Source of the DNA: Palsa-295 sp963781105 | GTDB taxonomy: Bacteria > Acidobacteriota > Terriglobia > Acidiferrales > UBA7541 | NCBI GenBank assembly: GCA_963781105.1 | Contig: CAWAED010000003.1 | Coordinates: 930,001-994,000 of the forward strand | Direction: 5' to 3' | Length of the DNA: 64,000 bases | Part shown: one piece after another, positions 7,822 through 14,480 of the stretch | Numbering within the stretch: the first letter of the stretch is position 1 | Layout of the letters: each line of letters begins with the position of its first letter | Position numbers and translations under genes: made by a program | The notes under the pieces: model-generated | What the model was told of the DNA's origin: nothing | Database searches by the model: none | The model's input: the letters and a program-made list of their open reading frames with translations, nothing else

Positions 7822-8787
7822 ATGCGAATGCGACACGTCTTGCGATTAGCGCTTCTGTGCTGTCTGGCGGCCGCAAGCGCGTCCGCGCAGGATCAAGGCG
7901 CCGCATCGGGCGGCCCGCCCCCGCCTGAGGCGAGCGCCACACAAGCGCCGCCATCGCAAAAGCCGATGCGAATACGCGTCGGCGGCAATGTCGCTGCCGC
8001 GAAGCTTACGCATGTGGTGCAACCGGTCTATCCCGAGATCGCAAAGATGGGTCACGTCGAGGGTACCGTTGTGTTGCATTGCATCATTGCCAAAGACGGG
8101 ACGGTGCAGCAAATAGAGTTTGTCTCGGGCCCTCCGCTTTTGCTGAAGGCCGCGATGGACGCAGTGGGTCAGTGGACCTACCAGCCTACACTGCTGAACG
8201 GAGAGACTATGGAAGTGGATACCACGGTCAGCGTCGTCTTTACACTTGGTGGAGCGAAGTCCGATGGCGCGGAGACGGCGCCGCCGACGCCCATTGATCC
8301 AAAATTCAAGGCGGACATTCTGCGATTAATGAGCTTGACGCACTTCAAAGAAAAGCAGGAAGCGGCGATGCGGCAGATATTCGAGCCGATGCGTCCCACA
8401 CTGCTGGCGACCATCCCTGTGACGCCGAATCGCGAGAAAATTCTGGATGCGTACATTAGTAGGCTCACCGGGCTGGTGCAGTCTGACGATTTCATGGATC
8501 GGCTGACGGCGCTGTACGCGCAAAACTTGACGGATGATGATGTGAATGCCGCTTGCGCATTCTACGAAACGCCAGCGGGACAGCACTATCTGGAAAACTC
8601 CCAGAAGATGATGCCGCAGATATTCCAGATCGGGCAGCGCCTGGCGATGGACAACATTCCTACTATTCTCAAGGATCTCTGCAAGGAATATCCGGAGCTG
8701 CAGGGCGAAGCGAAGTTCTGCGGCACCGCCGACCCGAATCGCAAGGGCCGGCTGCCGGACCCGGGCCCGTTGCCGTTCGGAAATTAG
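7822..8787 (+). CDS. TonB C-terminal domain protein with DUF2059
   Basis: 321 residues with a signal peptide (LRLALLCCLAAASASAQ) and a Pro/Ala linker. Residues ~55-135 are a TonB C-terminal domain: HVVQPVYPEIAKMGHVEGTV, then IIAKDGTVQQIEFVSGPPLL and VGQWTYQPTLLNG. Residues ~155-275 match DUF2059, with the typical FYETPAGQHYLE motif. This pairing is seen in acidobacteria. There is no N-terminal anchor helix left after cleavage, so it is likely a soluble periplasmic protein rather than an ExbBD-driven TonB. Its partner and exact role are unknown. GGAGGAG lies 5 bases upstream of the ATG. Confidence 0.85.
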   Translation: MRMRHVLRLALLCCLAAASASAQDQGAASGGPPPPEASATQAPPSQKPMRIRVGGNVAAAKLTHVVQPVYPEIAKMGHVEGTVVLHCIIAKDGTVQQIEFVSGPPLLLKAAMDAVGQWTYQPTLLNGETMEVDTTVSVVFTLGGAKSDGAETAPPTPIDPKFKADILRLMSLTHFKEKQEAAMRQIFEPMRPTLLATIPVTPNREKILDAYISRLTGLVQSDDFMDRLTALYAQNLTDDDVNAACAFYETPAGQHYLENSQKMMPQIFQIGQRLAMDNIPTILKDLCKEYPELQGEAKFCGTADPNRKGRLPDPGPLPFGN

Positions 8788-8958
8788 TTTGGCCACGGAT
8801 TGCGGCGCGCGTATTTTCGCCGGCCTCGTATTAATTCAAGAATCGTGACCAACGAAATCCGTGCATCGAACCACCTGTACCGCTGGACAGGGTAACGCAG
8901 CGGGCGCACGGGTGCGCGTGACGCTGCTACCGCCTGCGGGGGCCCGCTAAAATGAGTC

Positions 8959-9405
8959 GTGGATGAAAATTCGACATCTGGGAAGCCGTTTGCCAACCCG
9001 GCAGATGCTGTGCCCGCAAACGGTGCGTCGAGAAAACCTGGCGCGCCGAGCGCGCTGAGCGGTTCGTTCGCTACGCCCTTAGCCCAACCAACCGTAAAGT
9101 GCCCCAAATGCGGCACCGCTGTGCGCGAAGTGGCGCGTTTCTGCCAGCGGTGCCACAACACCATGCGGTTCGAGTGCCCTGCGTGCAGGCATGCACAGCG
9201 CACCGGCGGCAAATGCGAAAAATGCGGAGTAGACTTCATGAAATATATCGGCGCTGTGGTGGCAGCCAAGCAAGCGGAAGCCGACGCGATTCAGGACAAG
9301 TTCGAGCAACGCTCCACGTTCATGAAAAATCTAGTCGTCGTCCCCTTCACTGGCGGGCTCTCCTTGATCCGGCAGCTTTTCGCGGGGCGCGACCGCAAAT
9401 CATAG
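8959..9405 (+). CDS. Double zinc-ribbon protein, copy 1
   Basis: 148 residues from a GTG start. A flexible N-terminus of about 45 residues leads into four CxxC knuckles in a row (CPKCG, CQRCH, CPACR, CEKCG), which make two zinc ribbons. Then comes a helical stretch (AAKQAEADAIQDKFEQRSTF) and a semi-hydrophobic tail (VVVPFTGGLSLIRQLFAG). The gene 3 bp downstream has the same knuckle order and tail type, so the two arose by duplication and form an operon. Function unknown; such ribbons usually bind nucleic acid or protein. No ribosome site stands out before the GTG. Confidence 0.75.
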   Translation: MDENSTSGKPFANPADAVPANGASRKPGAPSALSGSFATPLAQPTVKCPKCGTAVREVARFCQRCHNTMRFECPACRHAQRTGGKCEKCGVDFMKYIGAVVAAKQAEADAIQDKFEQRSTFMKNLVVVPFTGGLSLIRQLFAGRDRKS

Positions 9406-9408
9406 GCG

Positions 9409-9747
9409 ATGGCGCAGTGTCCCGAATGCGGCCACGAAAATTCCGACAATGTGCAGTTTTGCGTGCAGTGCCATCACACGATGTTTTATCAGTGTCCCCA
9501 ATGCTGGCATCACCAACAAACGCCCCACACCTGCGAAAAATGCGGATTGGACATGGTGATGTACTGGAAGAAGCAGCTCGCCACGGCTCGCGCGGTGTTG
9601 GTGAAGGACGAGAGCGAGAGCATGGAAAAGTCGGCCAATCAAGCGATCGGCGCGATTAATTCCGTCGGCTTCGCGTTGGCGCACCCGGTCACTTTTCTGG
9701 GATGGGTGTTGGCGGAGCATGTTGTGAACAAACTGAGGCGACGTTGA
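9409..9747 (+). CDS. Double zinc-ribbon protein, copy 2
   Basis: 112 residues, ATG three bases after the stop of the previous gene. Four knuckles are visible: CPECG, CVQCH, CPQCW, CEKCG, followed by a helical region (KKQLATARAVLVKDESESME) and a hydrophobic tail (VGFALAHPVTFLGWVLAEHV). It lacks the long N-terminal linker of its neighbour. The tail could dock at the membrane. It is likely cotranslated with the upstream paralogue. Function unknown. Confidence 0.75.
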   Translation: MAQCPECGHENSDNVQFCVQCHHTMFYQCPQCWHHQQTPHTCEKCGLDMVMYWKKQLATARAVLVKDESESMEKSANQAIGAINSVGFALAHPVTFLGWVLAEHVVNKLRRR

Positions 9748-9812
9748 CGCTACAGATCGGGTGTCGCTCGCTTCCGTCACGTCGAGCGCCGCAGGGGTTT
9801 CTCCTGCCGCGG

Positions 9813-10202
9813 CTACGAATGAAAATACGGTGATGGCGGAAACAAACCGCAGCGCGAAAACTCCTTGCCCGTCGCCCGCTTCACTTCTTGGGCCCAATAG
9901 TCGAAAGTTCCGTCGGAGACGCCCACGAGCTTGATTGCTTCCTTGTACTCCATCGTATGCAGGTAATAAATCTCGAAAAGCTTCAGTCTGCCCTTCCATT
10001 CCGGACGCCGTAGCGCATCGCGCCCGATGCGTTCGAAATCCGCGACGTATTCGCACGCTCGCCCGCGCGCCGGTCGCCAGGAATATCCGGAGGACGGCGA
10101 TTCGAGGTCGATCGCGCGAACTTTTCCGGTGGTGTCCTCCATCCAGTCGTGCAGACTGCGATATCGTCCATAGCAGGCGTCGAAAATCTCTTTAGCTTTC
10201 AT
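9813..10202 (-). CDS. Hypothetical protein with C-terminal helix-turn-helix-like end (third gene of the unknown cassette)
   Basis: 129 residues starting at ATG 10200-10202, which has GGAGGAAG just upstream; the open frame extends further but is Arg-rich and unlike protein. The middle (DFERIGRDALRRPEWKGRLK) is basic and aromatic. The end, FEIYYLHTMEYKEAIKLVGV followed by SDGTFDYWAQEVKRATGKE, has the length and pattern of a sigma-70 region 4 or phage-type helix-turn-helix ('YKEAIKLVGVSDGTFDYW'). Last of three genes read in the same direction. I do not recognise the family; a DNA-binding regulator is a reasonable guess. Confidence 0.6.
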   Translation of the reverse strand: MKAKEIFDACYGRYRSLHDWMEDTTGKVRAIDLESPSSGYSWRPARGRACEYVADFERIGRDALRRPEWKGRLKLFEIYYLHTMEYKEAIKLVGVSDGTFDYWAQEVKRATGKEFSRCGLFPPSPYFHS

Positions 10203-10288
10203 TCTTCCTCCGCGCCGGATTTGTCGCTGATCCGGGCCGTTCGTGTGCCTGCGACTTCGTTGGAGTACACAGCTGGAGACAGCTGCGC

Positions 10289-10687
10289 TCAGTTCTGTTC
10301 GCGCGGAGGCTTGGGCGCGGCCGGCAAGAACGAGCCGGCGTCCCAGGGCTCGTCCACGCGCGCGATTTCTTCCTCTACAGCGGAAAGGCACGTTTGAAAG
10401 CACTCGCGCCAGCCGACCATGTAGCCGCGTGCGTACTCCTCAGCCATGTGTTCGCGCTCGCGATGCGTCCGCTGCATTTGAAACACCTCCGCGAGTTCGA
10501 CGCCGGGAGCACGCAGCGCCACACGCACCCGATGCCGCAGTTCTCGAAGCACGCGCGCCAGCCAGTGCACTGGTGCGGGAAAATACACGCCAATGCGCCG
10601 GCGCGGCTCGTACCAGGCTATCCGCCAGCCTCGCGGTATCACACCTCCATGACTCACTTCCTTGCGCAGATTCATGAGCGTCTTCAT
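10289..10687 (-). CDS. Hypothetical protein (second gene of the unknown cassette)
   Basis: 132 residues from ATG 10685-10687. The start overlaps the stop of the upstream gene by ATGA, which implies coupled translation. The protein is basic in its first half (RGWRIAWYEPRRRIGVYFP, then WLARVLRELRHRVRVALRAP) and acidic and helical in the second (HREREHMAEEYARGYMVGW; SAVEEEIARVDEPWDAG). No signal peptide, membrane helix or known motif is visible. Its place between two other unknown genes next to broken transposase sequences suggests an accessory, possibly mobile cassette. Confidence 0.6.
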   Translation of the reverse strand: MKTLMNLRKEVSHGGVIPRGWRIAWYEPRRRIGVYFPAPVHWLARVLRELRHRVRVALRAPGVELAEVFQMQRTHREREHMAEEYARGYMVGWRECFQTCLSAVEEEIARVDEPWDAGSFLPAAPKPPREQN

Positions 10688-11307
10688 GGGCGTTGCACCT
10701 CCGGGCCAGTTCCGACGGCGAGTTCGCGGCGCACCTCTTCATCGCGCTCGGCGCGAAGCCGACGCATGCGCGCGCGCAACTCCCAGGGAAATTGTTGCTG
10801 CGTGGACGGCCGACCGTTGCAATGATCGGACGGCCTTTGAGTCTGGTTGTGATTTTGCAAGTGTTGCGCCGGGCGTTGTGGTTTGACGGGCTGTGTTGGC
10901 TTGGAGGCTTGGTTCTGAAGGGAGTTGTTCGAACTGTTTTTCTGCAGGAGTTTTTCGAATTGCTGCCGAAATGCGATACCTTCGCAGTCCGTGATTTCCT
11001 GATTCGCTGGACCCTGCGAGTTGTAGCGCGTCAACCAAGAGATCGCAGCAGCCCCAAACACAGCGTACTTATTCCCGGAAGCCGGGGGCGCGGCGTTGAG
11101 CATTTTGATGAGTTGTGCCTTGAACTGGTGCACTTGAGAGGCGGGTATCCTGGCGAACTCGGTGGATTCCCGAGTTGAGGGCAGGGTGATTCGCGGCTTG
11201 CGCGCGTGGTGGACTTCGACGACCGATCTCGTTGTTGATACGGCTTGAGTTGAAGACGATATTTGGAGCCCGAGCCTTTGGGCTGCTGGCCAGCTCGAGT
11301 TTTGCAC
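10684..11307 (-). CDS. Hypothetical Q/N-rich protein (first gene of the unknown cassette)
   Basis: Open frame of 207 residues from a GTG at 11307; the true start is uncertain because the 5' end abuts the IS3 remnant and may have been trimmed. An internal ATG at residue 69 is also possible. Residues ~85-125 look structured (YAVFGAAAISWLTRYNSQ; ITDCEGIAFRQQFEKLLQ). Then comes a low-complexity Gln/Asn/Pro stretch (NHNQTQRPSDH) and a charged helix (ARMRRLRAERDEEVRREL). The opposite strand is also open for 161 codons, but without a good start; the ATGA overlap with the next gene supports the minus strand. Family unknown. Confidence 0.45.
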   Translation of the reverse strand: MQNSSWPAAQRLGLQISSSTQAVSTTRSVVEVHHARKPRITLPSTRESTEFARIPASQVHQFKAQLIKMLNAAPPASGNKYAVFGAAAISWLTRYNSQGPANQEITDCEGIAFRQQFEKLLQKNSSNNSLQNQASKPTQPVKPQRPAQHLQNHNQTQRPSDHCNGRPSTQQQFPWELRARMRRLRAERDEEVRRELAVGTGPEVQRP

Positions 11308-11349
11308 TACCGTGAAAGACAGAGTCTAGCTGCTGCGAATTCGGATGAG

Positions 11350-11957
11350 GTGGCGCAAGGAGGCTACAGTTTGCCGGTGCGGCGGCCTGTAGTCCGGCGC
11401 CGGGTTGCAGACGCAGCGTGGCATTTACCACCGGCCATTTCTCGATCACCACCTGTGCATCTCTCTGCGAATGGAAAATCTCTCCGTTCAGGCAAGAGGT
11501 TACAGTTTGCCGGTGCGGCGGGCTGTAATCTAGCGCCGGGTGCAGACGCAGCGTGGTATTTACCACCGGCCATTTCTCGATCACCGCCTGTGCATGACTC
11601 AGCGAATAGAAAATCTCTCCGTTCAGGCATTCGACCTGGAGATTTCCGTTGAAATTTTCGCTGTAGCCGTTCTCCGAGGTACTCCCCCGTTTGATGTACA
11701 GCGCCCCCATGCCCATGTTCGCCAACCACCTCGCCATTCCCCCGCGACGAAGTCCGGAACATCGTCCGAACAAATGTTCTCCGGGATTCCTCGATACAAC
11801 ATCACCTCCGTCAGCCCTTCGATCGCTTCATGCCTCCCCAGCTTTCCCGCCGCGCGGATTGCCAAATACCCTCGCGTGTACTCGTCGAACTGCGTTACCG
11901 TCCGCAGCATCAACCTGCCGCAGCAGCGTCACGATCTGCTCCGGCTTGTATTTTCAG
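11350..11957 (-). pseudogene. Decayed IS3-family transposase with large internal deletion and internal duplication
   Basis: Read on the minus strand, 11898-11954 encodes KYKPEQIVTLLRQVD, the N-terminal helix-turn-helix of an IS3-type OrfA. It joins almost directly to FDEYTRGYLAIRAAGKLGRH, VMLYRGIPENICSDDVPDFV, TSENGYSENFNGNLQVECLN and GEIFYSLSHAQAVIEKW, which is the DDE catalytic end of OrfB. About 150 codons between them are missing and at least two frameshifts separate the surviving pieces. The last part (CLNGEIF...VIEKWPVVN) occurs twice in tandem. The element is dead. No terminal repeats could be assigned. Confidence 0.8.
11365..11629. repeat. 136-bp tandem duplication inside the IS3 remnant
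   Basis: TACAGTTTGCCGGTGCGGCG opens at 11365 and again at 11501. The two copies (11365-11493 and 11501-11629) stay aligned to GTTCAGGCA and differ at scattered positions, so the duplication is not recent. It falls in the coding sequence for the end of the transposase (LNGEIF...VIEKW). Confidence 0.85.
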
Positions 11958-12157
11958 CATTGGGGAGAGTTGTGGAGATGTCGAGAATTCACGATACGGC
12001 GATGAAGCGCCTGTGGTCTTTTCTGGGCGCTGCATTCGCGGGGAATATTCGCACCCTGTGCGTTGTCGCAGTTTGAATTCGAGGATGAGGCTGCGGCGGG
12101 AGCGATTACTTACCGCGCTGGATAGTTAATGCTGCGCTTTGCGACGCCCTTTGGCGA

Positions 12158-12631
12158 CTACGAGGTAGTGGCAGTGCGCGGAGGCCACGGTTCCAGGAGT
12201 TGTTCTTTGCGGAAGATTAAGGCGTTGATGTCGTAGGGGGCTAGTTCGATGCTGTGGCCGTGGGTAATCGCATCGGTGGGGCAGGCTTCTACGCAGTAGC
12301 CGCAGAAGATGCAGCGGGAGTAGTCGATGTTGTAAACCTTCGCGTAGCGCTCACCGGCGGAAATGCGATTGGCCGCGGTATTCTCGGCTGCTTCGATGTA
12401 AATGCAGTTGGCTGGGCAGGCGGCAGCGCATAGGAAGCAGCCGACGCACTTTTCGTACCCGTTCTCGTCACGCTGGAGGACGTGTATACCCCGGTAGCGT
12501 GGCTGGACGCTGGGTGGGACGTCCGGGAAGCTCTCCGTGGTGGTCTTGCGGAACATGGTGCGAAACGTGACGCTAAAGCCTTTGTAGAGAGTAACGAATG
12601 TTTCGCCGACTTCCTGGAGGATGGATGCCAT
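12158..12631 (-). CDS. nuoI: NADH-quinone oxidoreductase subunit I (NuoI), stand-alone
   Basis: 157 residues. Two 4Fe-4S cluster motifs, CVGCFLCAAACPANC and CIFCGYCVEACPTDA, carry all eight cysteines for clusters N6a and N6b, and the preceding RYRGIHVLQRDENGYEKC and the later ISAGERYAKVYNIDYSRC and SIELAPYDINALIF are typical NuoI sequence. The length is close to the family norm (about 160-180). NuoI passes electrons between NuoG and NuoB in complex I on the cytoplasmic side. No other nuo gene is adjacent: the upstream side is an IS4-type element and the downstream side an IS3 remnant. It may be displaced from, or an extra copy to, a main nuo operon. Confidence 0.9.
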   Translation of the reverse strand: MASILQEVGETFVTLYKGFSVTFRTMFRKTTTESFPDVPPSVQPRYRGIHVLQRDENGYEKCVGCFLCAAACPANCIYIEAAENTAANRISAGERYAKVYNIDYSRCIFCGYCVEACPTDAITHGHSIELAPYDINALIFRKEQLLEPWPPRTATTS

Positions 12632-12713
12632 CGAGACTCAACTTTAGCAGAGTTGCGGGAGGCAGGCAAACGGCCTTGATGCGGGATTCGGCTCAGTTTT
12701 TGATGCGTGACTG

Positions 12714-12722
12714 GTGATTAGC
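12714..12722. repeat. Left target-site duplication of the IS4-type element
   Basis: GTGATTAGC stands directly left of the inverted repeat and is repeated exactly at 14041-14049 directly right of the element. Nine bases (ten if the ambiguous G is counted) fits IS4-family duplications. GGTGATT-like words also occur nearby outside the element (14053-14070), so part of the match may be a local repeat. Confidence 0.7.
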
Positions 12723-14040
12723 CACTACTGTCCGGTTGAGCGTTTCGAGAAGGTTGGGAAGCTATTGACGCATATGAATTTATCGGCGAAAAGAGTAGTT
12801 TTCGATTTGAATTGCAAAGGCCTCATTCTCGCTCCTGGGACACGGGGAGGGATGCGAGATGAACTCCGGCAAGACGGTGTTTGCGCAGTTGATGGATTTC
12901 ATTCCTACGTACGAATTCCGGCGTTGCGTGGCGCGTTACCGCGGGCAGTATCGCGTGCGCAGTTTTTCTTGTTGGGACCAGTTCCTCGCCATGGCCTTCG
13001 CGCAACTCACGTATCGCGAGAGTTTGCGCGACATCGAAACGTGCCTGCGGGCGCTCGGCGGAAAGCTGTACCATGTGGGGATTCGCGGTCAGGTTTCGCG
13101 CAGCACGCTGGCCGACGCCAACGAGAGCCGCGACTGGCGCATCTTCGCCGATTTGGCGCGCGTGCTCATCGCCATGGCCCGGCCTTTGTATGCGGGCGAG
13201 CCTTGGCGGTGGAGCTGGAAGAAACCGCCTACGCTTTGGACTGCACGACCATCGATCTGTGTCTTTCGTTGTTTCCCTGGGCGCGCTACCGACGGCTGAA
13301 CGCCGCCGTCAAGATGCACACGCTGCTGGATCTGCGCGGCAGCATTCCGGTGGGAATCGACATAAAACCAGCCAAAATCCACGAAATTCGCGTCTTCGAT
13401 CAACTGCTGCCGGAACCGGGCGCTTTTTATCTTCTCGATCGCGGGTACTTGGACTTCGCGCGGCTGTACCACTTGACGCAATGCTTGGCATTTTTCATCA
13501 TTCGCGCGCGAAAAGATTTTCGCTTTCGCTGCGTGACTTCGCGGGCCGTGGACAAGAGCACCGGCTTGCGCTGCGACCAAACGATCCGCTTGGAGAGTTT
13601 CTATACCTTGAAAGGTTATCCGGAGGCGCTGCGCCGCCTCCGCTACTGCGACCAGGAGAATGCCCGCCAGCTGATCTTTCTCACCAACAATTTTTCCTTG
13701 CCCACGCTCAGCATTCCGCAACTCTACAAATGCCGCTGGCAAGTCGAACTATTCTTCAAATGGATCAAGCAGCACCTGCGCATCAAAGCCTTCTATGGCC
13801 TCTCCGAGAACGCCGTGAAGACGCAAATCTGGACGGCCATCGCCATCTATGTGCTGGCGGCCATCGTGCGCAAACGCTTGCGCCTGGACTTGGAACTGCA
13901 TGCCATGCTGCAAATTCTGAGCGTCTCCCTTTTCGAAAAAATCCCTTTGCTGCAAGTACTTACGCAAAACGCAGCAACATCGGAGAGCCCCGATGCCGCT
14001 AAACAATTGCAAATGTTCAGCTTTTAGCCGGACACCTGTG
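12723..14040 (+). mobile_element. IS4-family insertion sequence, 1318 bp, with inverted ends
   Basis: The ends are CACTACTGTCCGG (12723-12735) and CCGGACACCTGTG (14028-14040), imperfect inverted repeats sharing the TGTCCGG core. A 9-bp direct repeat GTGATTAGC flanks them. Inside is one transposase reading frame that needs a frame correction near 13200. The length and one-gene layout fit IS4-family elements. It lies upstream of nuoI and of the ADOP permease, in intergenic sequence, so no host gene is visibly broken. Confidence 0.85.
12859..14027 (+). pseudogene. IS4-family transposase with a single frameshift
   Basis: The protein starts MNSGKTVFAQLMDFIPTYEF at 12859 and reads well to MARPLYAGEP near 13200. 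From there the sequence continues one frame over as LAVELEETAYALDCTTIDLC up to QLQMFSF at 14027. One missing base at about 13200-13203 (GAGCC-TTGGCG) explains the shift. The DDE residues survive: ALDCTTIDL, FYLLDRGYLDF and the signature YKCRWQVELFFKWIKQ (Y..R...E......K). Without the frame error it would be about 390 residues, normal for IS4. The shift may be real decay or a sequencing error. Confidence 0.85.
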
Positions 14041-14049
14041 GTGATTAGC
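14041..14049. repeat. Right target-site duplication of the IS4-type element
   Basis: Exact copy of GTGATTAGC at 12714-12722, directly right of the terminal inverted repeat. Confidence 0.7.
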
Positions 14050-14480
14050 GAGTGGTGATTGGTGATCCGCAGGCCCCAATGAAATTACGGCGCGGTCGAG
14101 TGAAAACTTCGATTTTTGCGAGTCTTTGGTGATGCAATAGCCGGAAACCGGCGCCGAGTACCGCTCAGGAAACATTTTGGCGATTAAGTCCGTACATATA
14201 TGCAGTGGCGGGACGCACTTGCGGCCGGTGATCTCGCTTTGCGTAGTTGCCACGGTGTTGGTATTTGTGCAGCTCGACGGGCGTAATGATTGCGCGGGTG
14301 GACTCGCAACGTTCTGGCTGGGCGCGCAATTACTGATGGAGCGTGAAGGCTACGCAGAGCAGCGACGCACGATACGACGACCGGAACGTAACAAAACACT
14401 CTGGCCGAGACAAGACGCTTTGGCGCTAACAGGTCGCTCGAGCTGTAACACGACAGAGACGCGACTGGGAGGTGTGGGTT
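14050..14480. other. Gap of about 430 bp between the IS4-type element and the ADOP gene
   Basis: No convincing gene. The first 25 bases hold GGTGATT-type repeats. A plus-strand frame from 14177 is open for 157 codons but runs into the permease gene in another frame and is not protein-like. The permease ribosome site GGGAGG is at 14467-14472. No clear promoter hexamers were found. Confidence 0.4.

Noticed and set aside
10693..11178. Plus-strand open frame of 161 codons
   Set aside because: It lies opposite the first gene of the unknown cassette; the ATGA overlap of the minus-strand genes favours that strand, though neither is certain.
13073..14002. Second long plus-strand frame inside the IS4-type element
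   Set aside because: Arg/Ser/Ala-rich and without transposase motifs; it is the third frame of the frameshifted transposase.
12714..14049. The 9-bp flanking repeat as a chance match
   Set aside because: GGTGATT words occur nearby, so chance or a local array is possible, but the exact 9 bases directly abut matching inverted ends on both sides, so a target duplication is preferred.
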